Positions 31,754-45,882 of a stretch of 64,000 nucleotides of DNA are shown here, piece after piece. The stretch is from Gryganskiella cystojenkinii (taxonomy: Eukaryota; Mortierellomycota; Mortierellomycetes; Mortierellales; Mortierellaceae), in assembly GCA_015852425.1 (NCBI GenBank), contig JAAAIG010000036.1, forward strand, positions 21,918 through 85,917, written 5' to 3'. Both the position numbers and the translations under genes were made by a program. Below the pieces are notes generated by a model, which was not told where the DNA came from, searched no databases, and saw nothing but the letters and a program-made list of their open reading frames with translations. Each line of letters opens with the position of its first letter. Within the stretch, counting starts at the first letter, position 1.

Positions 31754-33547
31754 CTATGAAGAATAAAAAGGATCAAAGACTTTAACGCCATGACCGTTGA
31801 GACATCGCTTCAGCTGGTAGTACTCAATTGGTGTATGGCATAGCGCGCCCTGGACTCGACTCAGACCGGACCAAGACTGAACCATCCACTCGATATCCGG
31901 GAGAGTCATTCTCTGATGAGTATTCTCAAACACGAGCTCAGAGAGATTTGTCAGCGTCACCAGTGCATCGAGACCCGCAGCGAGGCGGAGATCCAGGTTT
32001 CTTGAGAACTGGGACGAGTGTTTGTGGAGTACCTGGTCGTTGGGAACCTGATGTAAAAAGAGTTTCTCCAGTTTGTTCAAGGCCGAGAGTCGCTTAAAGA
32101 TCAATCTTTGGTTTGCGTAAAAGATGTCCGGGTTCTGGAGTTGACTACGATATTGGGGGAGGATCGTCATGTCGATATCGACATGAAGCTCCCTTAGATT
32201 CTTGCATACCCATTCGTCTCCCTCGATGATGTCCATGTACTCGATCCGATGGACGTGCAAGTATTCCAGAGCAGGCAAGGTGGACAGCATGGACTGAATC
32301 ACAGAACTGGAGAGTTCTGTGCAGGGCTTTAGGTCAACTGAAGTCAAGTTCCAGTTCATGGATAGATACGTCTTTGACTCGGGGATGGTTATGGGCAAGC
32401 CTGGTCTCGACTCTCCTGGTGTTGCCTCAGTCTCAAAGATGAGTTGGATAGCCATGCGCTCGATCTGATACTCCTCGACTGTAAAGTTTACAAGCCGCCG
32501 TCCCATCGAACTCGATATCATCTGGGTCCATTCTGCATCCGTCAAGGAGCTACAGTTCATTCGAATATCCACTTGCTCCAATTGAGGCCACAGTTCGTCC
32601 CCAAAGAACATCATGGGGAACGCATTCTGTACATAACTCGATGACCAACGGATTTGACGGAGATCCTTGCAGTGCTGAAACATGGCGATATCGGTCGTTT
32701 CCTGGTGACCATCTCGGATAACGAGAGTCCGAAGTTTCCAGTCTGGAGGAGTGACAGTCGTGGTAGCAATATCTTTGAGTGATGACAAAGTTGAAGATAA
32801 CATGGCCGAGGAATATGATGGATTATCGCCAGAAGATGGACTCGGTTGGTTCCAGTGAGGTACAGTACCTTCTCCACCTTGCCACTCCAGTTTCTTGACA
32901 TGAGCACATGCTTTCCAGAACAGAGCTGCATTTTTTGGGAGAATCTTGCAATATTCGAGCTTGAGGCTCTGAAGTTTACCACAGCCCTGAATCGCTTCCA
33001 GGAACTGGACTGTCATTGAGGCATCAAATGAAGGTGCGACCGACAAGGATCGAAGAACAGACTGGTGATGTTGAAGAAACGACCGCCAATAGTACCAGGG
33101 ACTGTGTCGATCCGGCTCCTCTTCTTTGCCGGGCCAGGGTACGAGGACTCGTCCCTTTCCATAGACTTGTTTTTGTTGTTGGCATTGTTCTTGTTCTTGC
33201 GCGTTGAACTTGACCGAAGGGACGTCTCCGATGAGGCTCAGGAATGTGAGTTGATGGAACCCCCGGAGAGTGAGGAACGGGATCAGGAGAAAATTCTTAA
33301 AAATGAGAGACTGGACCCAATGCTGGTTCTCTTCCAGGGACTGTAAGGAAGGCAAATTTGGGTTTAGACCGTAACCCCAATGGGTTTTACGGATTGAAAG
33401 GTCCACTATTTGCCAGATAAATGGGAAAAAAGACGTGTGCCAGTCTCGGTTCACATAGGTACAGGTCAAAATGTCCTTGAGGCGGAGATACTCTGCGATG
33501 CTCCTTCGAATCTCTTCAATCTCAAGGGCGCGGTGAGGTTTGGTCAT
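31754..33547 (-). CDS. F-box/LRR-type protein
   Basis: A single-exon gene of 597 residues. The N-terminal F-box-like segment IEEIRRSIAEYLRLKDILTCTYVNRDWHTSFFPFIWQIVDL (residues ~10-50) is followed by an LRR-like body: LPSLQSLEENQHWVQSL, FHQLTFLSLIGDVPS, KLQSLKLEYCKIL, LEYLHVHRIEYMDI, KLEKLFLHQVPND. The layout matches the plus-strand gene at 27748 but the sequences are not close copies, so this is an older duplication or a separate family member. A GSGGDNPSYSS loop near residue 240 is low-complexity. It is likely an SCF adaptor; the target is unknown. The start is at 33547, the first ATG. Confidence 0.82.
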   Translation of the reverse strand: MTKPHRALEIEEIRRSIAEYLRLKDILTCTYVNRDWHTSFFPFIWQIVDLSIRKTHWGYGLNPNLPSLQSLEENQHWVQSLIFKNFLLIPFLTLRGFHQLTFLSLIGDVPSVKFNAQEQEQCQQQKQVYGKGRVLVPWPGKEEEPDRHSPWYYWRSFLQHHQSVLRSLSVAPSFDASMTVQFLEAIQGCGKLQSLKLEYCKILPKNAALFWKACAHVKKLEWQGGEGTVPHWNQPSPSSGDNPSYSSAMLSSTLSSLKDIATTTVTPPDWKLRTLVIRDGHQETTDIAMFQHCKDLRQIRWSSSYVQNAFPMMFFGDELWPQLEQVDIRMNCSSLTDAEWTQMISSSMGRRLVNFTVEEYQIERMAIQLIFETEATPGESRPGLPITIPESKTYLSMNWNLTSVDLKPCTELSSSVIQSMLSTLPALEYLHVHRIEYMDIIEGDEWVCKNLRELHVDIDMTILPQYRSQLQNPDIFYANQRLIFKRLSALNKLEKLFLHQVPNDQVLHKHSSQFSRNLDLRLAAGLDALVTLTNLSELVFENTHQRMTLPDIEWMVQSWSGLSRVQGALCHTPIEYYQLKRCLNGHGVKVFDPFYSS

Positions 33548-34091
33548 GGTCTGGAGGTGAGGAGGAGGAGAAATGAAGAAGAGGTGGAAAGAGGATTACA
33601 AAAAAAATGCAGTTATATCCTTACTCGTACTGCGGCAGTATGCGTCGGACATGGGCGCGAAGGGACGCAGGCACGCGAAAGTGCTCATTGGCGCGCACGG
33701 TGCCTTTGTAGTCAACTAGTCAACAAAGAAGAGAATGTGGATCAGATCACAGCAATGGGCACGGAAAAAGTCGCTGTCATGTTCATCGTCTTTGTTCGTT
33801 TGAATCCTAGAAAGCATGTCAGTTCGCTTTGAGAAATGAAGGCAAGGGAATGGCAAAGCGTCGAGATCCCATTATCCCATTAAGATCCCTTTCCCCATTC
33901 AATTGCGGACTGCTTTGACTCCGCCTTTTTTTTTGTTCGTTTTTGTCTCTTTCCTTGTCCTTCCCAGCCCTCCCCTCCTTGCTCCTTCTGCTCTCTTTCT
34001 TTCCCTGTTTGTGCTTTGCCTTTTTTCCACCCTCTGTTTCCCAATTTCATTCAATCCTTTACCTCCATTCAAATCATCTCGTTCTTAAAAC
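33548..34091. other. Divergent promoter region, F-box and calcineurin genes
   Basis: A head-to-head intergenic of 544 bp. The right half (33,920-34,060) is a strong CT-rich tract leading into the calcineurin start; the left part is richer in A/G, mirroring a pyrimidine-rich leader for the minus-strand gene. No other feature seen. Confidence 0.5.
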
Positions 34092-36767
<2,676 letters not shown>

Positions 36768-36912
36768 TTATTCTTGTTGGGAAAAACAAGAGAAAAGGAA
36801 AACTCTAATCCATAGCTTAACAAAACATTTGGCTTAGGCAGTAAAAAACGACGGTGTAGTGTCTATTTTCTATCTCTCTACATCTAAGATTTCTACAATA
36901 GCCTTTATGTTT

Positions 36913-39900
36913 CTATCCAAGATCACATTGGAACCACTCGCCTGTTCCCTCAGCGGCCCGAGTTCGAACACGATGATCAAGGTGGTGTTGTCGGATCTGA
37001 TTCAGCGCCATCTCTTCGATCTGAATCTGATGCAAACTCTTCTTTTGGTGACGTGCCTTCAACAGCATATTCCTGTCCCTTAGTTGTTGGTTCTGAATGA
37101 TGGCAAATGACGAAAGACTTGACGGGGACGCAGAAGAATTTGGACCGATGAGTGCAGACATCCCTGACGCCGAGAGTGCCGTTGCCGTTGCAGCTGAGGT
37201 TGTGGTAGAAATCGGTCCTGTGGTGGGAGAAGACGAGAAGGAACCGCGACGACGGCCTAGATCATCGACATGATCAATTGCTGGGAAATCTGGATTATAT
37301 CCTGGCCCAGAGGTTAATCCGGAACCACCGCTACTTTCAAGCTTTGGATACATTTGAGTCTGATGGCGAGTGACGGCTCGAAGGGGCTCGGGAATCGCGT
37401 CCAGTCTCCAAGGTGCCTCCGAAAACCCGCGCTCGACTCCACTGGGACGACTACGTGGTAAATAAGGGATAACCTTGATGTTAATCAGAAATAACAGACT
37501 ATAAGATCCAGAAGTACGTAAATGCATCGTAAACATAACATATCATCAGGATTACTTACAGTGTTTCCTTCACAGGCTTTGAAGTCGCCATCGCGACTCT
37601 GGGAACATCTTTGGTCTGGTTACGGAACAAGGCGAGCTCACTCTGCTGAATATCCAACAGTAAGGAAGTCCCGACAGGGCTGCCATTAATAACCTCCGCT
37701 TGAGTATAACCACCGCCACTACTGCTTCCCCGCAAGAAACTTGCGGGTGAGTCTGACCCAGGGAGGCTCGTGGACCCAGCCGCAGGAACTTTACCCCAGA
37801 CAGTCGGTGAAGGCGACGATGACCCCGCCGCAGCCGCCGCCGATAGCTCTGAAGTCGCATCCTGATGCTGTTGCTGCAAAAGCCGTCGACGCTCCTTCTG
37901 TGACATCTTGGGGGCCTTTGCACCAATGACCGGTGATGACCCTGCTGTTGTTGAGCTGACTGCAAGGCCATGTCGCTGTTCTTGCTGCAAAATTTCCCGC
38001 AGTGAAGGTCTGGATGCTGATGAGAAGGATGGCTGGGCTGCAGAAGCAGGGGCAATTGTAGCTATTGGATTATTCGGACGGCCATCTGATACATCATCAC
38101 TCGAGTCACCCATGTCCATGGATGAGTGGTGCCCAGTCAAGGTCGGAATCGGAACCCAGCTTGTTTTCCGAGTCGATGATTGTACCGGTGGTGAGGGGAT
38201 TTCAGCCGAATGCAATGCAGCGGTCGAAAGAGTTGGCCAGTCAGGCAATGGGCCTTCCACTGCAACACTTGGATTGCTCTGCTCCAATCTACCGGGTCCA
38301 GATGACAGCGTACGATTGATCACAGGTGAGTGCGAGATCGGAATCACTGTGGTTGGCGAGGAGGCGCCTGGTTGCGGTGGTGGAGGAGCTTGAGTCGTGC
38401 TATGTGCTCGCGATTGGAGACCTGGTGAAGGCAACGATCCCGAGTCCGTCCTGAAAAGAGGTGTTAACGGTTTATAAAACTCTCTTCCATCCAGAGCGAT
38501 TTTCGTCCGCATGTCTCGAACCGCTGCCTCATCAGGAAGATGCAGACCAGACCGTACAAAAGGCATAAAGACATCTTGTTTTTGGTTCAGAGCATCTTCC
38601 AATAGTAATAGAATTTCGTCCTCGACACCGTCAAGCCATCTAACATGTACACAAATGGAAGAAAAAAGGGTCAAAAAACTTGAAGACAATAGAGCCTCCA
38701 TTTCGTTCTCGAAATAAGACACTGTAAACCAACAATGTACCTCTGATCGAGCACCATTTCGATATTGTGGCAGATATAGTCCACGCATGTCGACTTGAGA
38801 GCATCCGCAGCATACATGAGTGCTATTTCCAAGAAACTGACAACAGTCTTTGGTCGAACTGGAAAACAACAATTGAAAAAGAGGTTAGCACCAGAATCAC
38901 ATTACCTAAGCATAAGGAAAGGTTGCAAAGTCGTCCTGAGTTATACCTTGCTCTCCAAGAACTTGCTCGCAAATTTCCTTCAGTCGATCCATCAGCAGCT
39001 CATCGGCAATCTTCAGTACGTTTATCACTAGCTGCAACAGGTCGTCCATCTCTTCTTTTTCTATAAGAGAATAAAAAAAAGATAGGATAACATGAGAATT
39101 ATAAGCTGCCATCTTGCAGAGTTGATCTTTTTTAACAAAATCAAGTGTCCTCACCAGCATCATTGAACATTTCTGGCCCACAGTCTGTGTATATGTAGCG
39201 CATCACTAACGTCATTGATTCTAGGTCCATGTGATTCATATTGACTTCCAGGATCCTGCTCATATCATCTACGAGCCCAGAGGGTTTGGCAGGTATCCGC
39301 CGTGTATCTTGTCGATCCCGAGTCCATTCGCCTGTTCTCACCAGCATAGCGTTGAAGAAAGGTGAACGATGACCAATCACCATCTGATGAGCCAGCATGT
39401 GCTTGCCATCCTTCAAAAGTAGCTTGATATCGAGCAATCCTGCAAACAGTGATGGAAACTCGATCACCTGCTTCAGGTTGTTCGACAGGCTGGCGCTACA
39501 CACATGAGTGAATGAATACTGAAGAGCTGCCTGGAGCGTGGGCAAGGACAATTCGAGAGCCAGATGGTAGAGTTGTTGTCGAACTCTGATACTGTGTTGC
39601 TTACGATTTTTTGGCAAGTCCAGGGCGTCCCAAAAGGGGTCAAATCGATCGCTGTACAAGAACTGAAGGAGTAAGACGGCGGTCGCAAACTCGACATCGA
39701 GAGCTACAGTGTAAAGTGGACGTCCAGTCCCATCGTTTTCCGGTATAGGTGCGACAGTGACCAGCGAGCCCACTTTGACTGTCTGACGCGGCGTCTCGAC
39801 AAAACACCGCTGAAGAACTGGACTGCGTGCTGCGAGAATGATCCGATGAGCCCCCAGAGTTCGCTTTCCGGCCTGCAACTCGATATCAAACAGGTGGCTT

Positions 39901-42394
39901 CCAGAGACCGAGTTGTCAAAGCTGCCCGTTTTTGATGAGGAATCTAACAACGGAACCAAATCATGGTCCCAGCTTAGCTCAATATCCTGCCAGCCGCGAG
40001 TATTGATTTTCCATGGGTCCGGCACGACTTCGTCGTCGTCATCATCGTCGTTGTCGACATCAACATCGACTTCGGTACTCTCGCCATTGTTCTTTTCGTT
40101 GTCTTGATAAATATGAAACTGTGATAGCGACTGTTCCAGATCTCCGCCCAAGGATCCTGGTCGGACTTGTACTGGAGTCAATGTCGAGTCTGATCGGATA
40201 GCAGCCCAGGATCCGCTTGGATTGGCAAAGACCTGTACAATTCGATCGAGATGATGCACCCTATATGATACAACAAAAAGGTGTTAAATTTAAAGTCGAC
40301 AACGTGCACCATATCAACAATAATACGTGTAGTGATTTTACCTTTGCCACTTGACATTACGTCCCACTGCGGCACTCTTGTTGGTTCCAATATAAACATG
40401 CCCTCCCTTTGTCAAAAGGACGACTGATCCGTTCTGACCAAGCGCGAAATCAATTGCATGCGTCCGATCACCGCCATATGTCCACACTCGTCTTGGCCGA
40501 TCCGGTAAAACGATGGATGAAAAGGGTATCGCATGACTCGGTGGTAAAGATCCAAGAGTGATGCCAGCATCTACCTCCGGATAACTCCAGACATGAATAT
40601 CGCCCCATCCCGTCATCATCCCAAACTTGTTCTCGGAACATGCAATCCTGCGCGGCCGGTTCTCGTTCACAACGCGAGGATAGTTCAGTTCTGAGAACCC
40701 GTCGGGATAAGGAAAGAGCGAAAACGAGACCTTGTGGTAGGCATACTTGTAAAAAACGATGACATCGTTGGAGGACATCAAACAGGCGGTCGCTGCATCT
40801 GAGGCCGCCACTTGCATGATCAATCCTGGAGGGATGGTAGCGACCTTACGGGGTCCGAGTTGAATGTCACCCTTGCGTTCATAGCCGAGTTGTCCATAGT
40901 TGAATCCAAAAGTGTAGAGCTCTGTCTCGGTATGGATGACGGTGTGCCACTTGGAGGCGGCGGCGCCCTTGACAACAAGCTTTGAAATGTTGGCGATGAC
41001 ACGCTTTGGCGAGTACTGAATCGGATCCTGGCCGCTCGGAGGTGACTCCATTGGGTAACCCAGCTGTCCAAACTTATTGTTTCCTAGCGTGTAAACCTCT
41101 CCTCTGCTCGTCACCAGAACGGTATGGTCTCTTCCGAGGGCTGTAGTCACGACAATCCCAGAGACACCTATAACTGGAGCCGGACTCGCCTGCATTTTAC
41201 GATCCAACCCTAATCGACCGCTTGTTCCAAACCCCCAGACCTTGGCACTCTGACCGGCTTCCGAAGTTGCCACAACCGTATGATACTTTCCCATAGAGAG
41301 CTGATAAAGTGCAGCTTTTGCGGCCTTGACTCTTGGAAAAGTGATGACGCTGCTCTGATAGGGAAACTTGACGAGCTCCGGTAATTTCCTGTCGTCTCCG
41401 TCGTTATGTCCGAGTGTAAAGTTGGAATTGGAGCCCCAGGTGTAGAGGGCATCACCTGGACAGGGTCCAGGTTTGAGAGAAACAGGTAAAGTGGCATGAC
41501 AGACATCAAGAGCTGTGTTCCTGTCCTTGTCCTAAGTACAATTAGAATTTTAAAAAAAAGGTGGAGACACGTTTGTGAGCCAAGGAATCTGACATGGTCT
41601 TCCTATGCCCTTGAAGCGCCTTTGAAATGAAAATTGTCGTTATCTCCAAAATGCTGTACCTCCAGAGACATGTTGATGTCCTTGTGCTTCAACAATTCGA
41701 GTGCAATGCGGAGATGTCCCAGATATAGCGCCCTATTTGTGAATAGGAGATAACACTTGTTCGTTTACATTTTTCTTTGTTCAGTTTCGCATTCTCCACT
41801 TCGTCCAGGAAGGAAAGAATGCAATCAAGGCAGAGTCATTTACCGATGAAGTGCAGTCCAGCCCGACTCTGTATCCTTCTCGTTGATATTGAGCCGAGGG
41901 TGTTCCAGTAACCGCTTGACCAAAACAAGGTCGTTCGATGCGACTGCGCGGTGGAGAGGTGTTGTGCCCTCGTCATCCTTGCGATTGATGTCCATAAGAA
42001 GGGGGTCGATTTGACCTCTTTGAAAGGAACGCCAGGAAGGGTGGGGGCTGTTGTTAATGTTGTTCAGGTGTGCATGTCCAGGGCCATGGTTCATCGACAT
42101 TGAATATGGGTGCAACAAAGACTGATTGGATCGAATGGATGCAATTGGTGTCAACGAAGAAAGGAGACCTGCACACTTGCCACCAAATGAATGTCTGTGA
42201 CTGCTCTTTGAGGCTTTTGAGTGTTCTGATGCTTTCAAACACTGCAAATCGCGCACTGTTGCTCTTGTGGCAAAGAAATACCGAAGTTTTAAGTCACGGA
42301 GACCGATCAGGGTTCTTGGTTCATGCCTGCCGGGGTTACTCCATTTTTTGGTCTGCGCCAGTCGACTTAAGACCCTGACAACACTACTGTCCAT
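36913..42394 (-). CDS. Ankyrin-RCC1-BTB-BTB protein, IBtk-like
   Basis: Eight exons (42394-41844, 41732-41660, 41531-40342, 40260-39155, 39060-38947, 38858-38741, 38639-37560, 37450-36913) join in phase to 1,589 residues. Order of domains: ankyrin repeats about 139-215 (DEGTTPLHRAVASNDLVLVK; GWTALHRALYLGHLRIALEL), RCC1 repeats about 225-600 (ALYTWGSNSNFTLGHND; VWGFGTSGRLGLDRK; EVYTLGNNKFGQLGY; ELYTFGFNYGQLGYERKG), a first BTB about 725-850 (SHLFDIELQAGKRTLGAHRI) and a second about 870-970 (DIKLLLKDGKHMLAHQMV; MTLVMRYIYTD), then a Ser/Pro-rich tail ending with a coiled LRDRNMLLKARHQKKSLHQI. The same order is found in metazoan IBtk, an inhibitor of Btk and a Cul3 adaptor. Fungi lack Btk, so a Cul3-adaptor role is the more likely one here (inference). 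It converges on the calcineurin gene (145 bp apart). Confidence 0.85.
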
Positions 42395-45300
42395 ATCGAT
42401 TGCAAACGCACCATTTATTTGGGGTTCTCGGACCGGTCAAACCAACCCAACCAAACACATTCACCTTCGCTGCAACTCGAGTTGGAACTTTCAAAAACAA
42501 CGAAAGAGAACAAACAAACAAAACTCATTTCATTTCCAAGGCGATGTGACACATCCACTGTCATTTTCGTCTCTGTTTCCCCTTTTTCTTAAGAAAGAGG
42601 GCGACTTCGAGGGAGACGGAAAGAGGAGATGACTTCTTGGCGCGTTTCGACAACCAATGAAACCACATTCTTCCTGCTCCATTCGACTCTACCTCCCTGT
42701 AAACGCCCAACATGAATCCATCATTATTCCAGGGCAGGAGGTGGAGGTCAAGCCCTGTTTGTTTTGAATAGTAGATTTGTAGTCCTCCAAAATAAAAATC
42801 GCGATGGCATTTGGAAGAGCTCTTTTAAAGGACAGGGAAAGAGGAGACAGAAGGAGACAGCTTGGTATTTCTTTCTTTAGATTTCTTTCGATTTTTGTTG
42901 AAATCAAAAGGGTGACTCTTGCATTGACAAGCTTTTGGTAAGGCAAGAAAAAAATATTCTCAAGGTCATCTGGCCACCCGCGGGAAACTTAGAGTTGTTG
43001 CTGAGTAGAAAAAAAAATTGTGGAGATGGTCTGGGACGACTATTGTACATGAAGAAATCTCCGCTCTTACCGTGTCATGCTCGAAAAACAAACTCTTTCG
43101 TTAAAAAGGCTCCTGCATTGCATAACATGTGTTGTCCAAGCGAAAAAAAAGCTGTCTTTGATCGACTTTTTATGTCACCCCTAGTTCAGGTGCCCCCGTT
43201 ACTGAAAAAACATAGCGATTGTGGCCGCCCTAATCTTGCTGATGTCAGGTATGACAACGAGTTGTTTTGTCTATGCTTGCCGCCCACTCAATCGCTCCAT
43301 TGGCTTCTGTGCTACGACATGCAGTGAGAAGGAGGGGTTGAAAACAACGCCCTTCTTTTTCTTGCTAATAGGCGTCGACAATGGATGGTAGAAAAAAAAC
43401 AAAGTCTCTTTTTATGATCCCCCAACTTCTCTTCGCGACTTGACATTCATGTTTTTTCGGAGTTTTCGAGGATGCTGTGGCATGACAAAACCGAGGGAGA
43501 GGGAAGGAAAGGAGAGAGGAACAGATATGAGACAAAAGAAAGAAAAAATGGCTCGCTCACTCGCTCGTCTGGAAGGATGGGGCCTGCATTTCTGCATACC
43601 AGCAGTAAAAAAAGCATCTTCCTTTCTTTTTCTTCTGTTGTTTAGGTCTTTCTAACATCACTGTTCGAACAGCAGTAACAGGCGTTTATCAGGATTTTCT
43701 TAAAAAAAAAAAAAAAAATCGTGTTCTGCCGAATGCTTCTTAACACGACATTCAATTGGTGAGAGTAAAAGATATCGGAATGGAAGGTGACAGCCAAAAT
43801 CCTCGAACAAGAAACAAGTAAAGTATGTCGCGGCCGTTTACTCCTTTTTTGGTGGCGATCGGAGAATCGATCTTTACAAAAGACAGTTGGTCTGCTCATG
43901 TTGGACCCACGGAGTCCGGGGGCAAGGGACCGATCCAAACGGGAATCCATTGCCGCCTAAAAGTGCGGATGGGAGAGAGGTGAAGATCGTCATTGAGATG
44001 AGTAACAATGACAATGGAATCAATTTTCATCCGAGCCATGGGAGGACCCACGAACAACGCATTCAAAAAGGATGCCGAACCAAAAATTCAAGACAAAAGC
44101 ACAGCGTGAAGAGCTTTTTCTTTTGGATACAAGGTGAGGACTACCTGGCCAGAGGCATGCAAGAGAACGCGTGCTTATGATAAGGTTTCCCGCCCATGCA
44201 TACGATGAGCAGTTATCACACATGGGGAAGAAGGAGAGAGATCAAAGGGGGGTGCGCAAAAAATTGGAGGCGGGAAAGGAGGGGTGGGGGATGTGCTCAC
44301 GCGGACCTGGATGGTTCGACCGAACTCAGATCCTCTTTCCCAAAAGGAACCACCAACACCAAGGCCAAACATTGCGATGATGACAGTGCTGATGACGATG
44401 GTTGTTCCTTGGCTGTTTGTTTTGTTTCGTGTTGTCGTTGTTGTCGATGATTGAACCTGGCCATGTGCTTCCGTTCTTTTTGTCTTGCCTCCAATTTTTC
44501 AAGTCGGACTCGAATAGTGTGGTCCCTTTTTTGCCTTCTTGACATTCGTCAGTGCAACCTGACACAATGGTCCCTCTTTCCTTCTTAAACTCCAGAACGT
44601 CCCTTCTTTTTTTTTGCAGCTCTTTGTCTTTTTCATCTTCTCTCTGTTTTCTTCCTTACCCCTCATCCCCTCTTCCTAAACACCCCAGAGCGGCACGATA
44701 GGGTCCACCTTTTTCACGCACCATATTGATAACGATCGATCACCCTCGCCTTCCTGCAATTGTGCATCCACACAGCCTCACACAAAGCAAAGTCAACCAC
44801 ATACCAAGGTAAAGGCAGACTCAACATCGACACTCTCTTCCGTTCGAGGCTCTTTGTCTCCACGATCGCTATCCTCTGAGGAAACCTTTTGCCTCCGATC
44901 CGGGTATTCCCTGAAAGATGATTGTCCACCACCGTCGTATAAGAAGCACAAAGGTCCTTATTGCGCGATCTGATCCAACCCAACTTGGCGTTGGTGCCGC
45001 AGGACGGTACACAAGATGGAAAAGGAACGGACAAAAGAAGTGATAGTGTGAGAGCTGGAGAGTGGGAGAAGCCTGAGTGGCAAATCGTACAGTGGTCCAT
45101 AATTCATGTCAAAGCTTTGTCCTCTATTTTTTGATCTCGTTCGGGTCTTTTCTTTCTTTTTTTTGTTCTCCTCAACCTTCCCTTTCTGTTCAAAATTTTT
45201 GAATCCTCACTTCCTGACGGAAACATCTCCTCGTCTCTCAAATATTGGGTCCTCGGAAAATGTAACTACCCTTTCTCTTTGCTTAACAGCCTGGACTGTC

Positions 45301-45882
45301 TCTAAATTGTGTTTCCATCATCTCTCATGGCAGTCCTTCCGACCCCTCTCCCTATGTCGGGCCTTTAGTTGTCCCAACAGGGAGAATGACAGAAGGCTCT
45401 TCCCAATTTTTTTTACTATTTGATGCTATGTTTAATTTTTGTCGCCATCACCGAAACCTTCGATCGAAAGACAAAAGGTCCTTCCGGTGGTGTCTGGTGG
45501 TCGGTATATCAGATCATTTGGTATTATCAATCCACAAGACGGGTCCCCATACACCTCCTAAACGTTACAAACCGACAACAAAAAGTTCCACCTCCTGGGC
45601 CGTATTCCACCTGCATTCTCAGTGTTTTATTCGTTGACGAGTAGGAAGAAAAGTTGAGTTATTTCTCCTTTTGGTTATTACTGCTCGAAATACCAGGATG
45701 GGACAGCGAGCGTCTGTGTGTTGTCATCCCTCATCTTCCTTTGTTTAGTGCTGAAGTTCTGACAACTCTTGTCCACATTTTCTCTTTCCTTTCCTTTCTC
45801 TCTCTTCATCTCAGCCACCATTTTTGATTTATACCCTCTACCACACCAAGTTAAACGACTATATCCCACACGCACCGTAAAT
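42395..45882. other. 3.5-kb gene-free stretch
   Basis: The longest non-coding stretch in the window. It has many A/T homopolymers (for example A at 43700-43718), short CT-rich tracts and scattered frames without recognisable domains on both strands. The right end (45,760-45,850) is pyrimidine-rich and resembles the leader of the next gene. No rRNA, tRNA, transposon end or repeat was recognised, though a distal promoter, a non-coding RNA or a small multi-exon gene cannot be ruled out. Confidence 0.5.

Noticed and set aside
43412..45100. Several 60-130 codon frames in the gene-free gap
   Set aside because: They overlap on both strands, have low-complexity composition and no splice or domain support.
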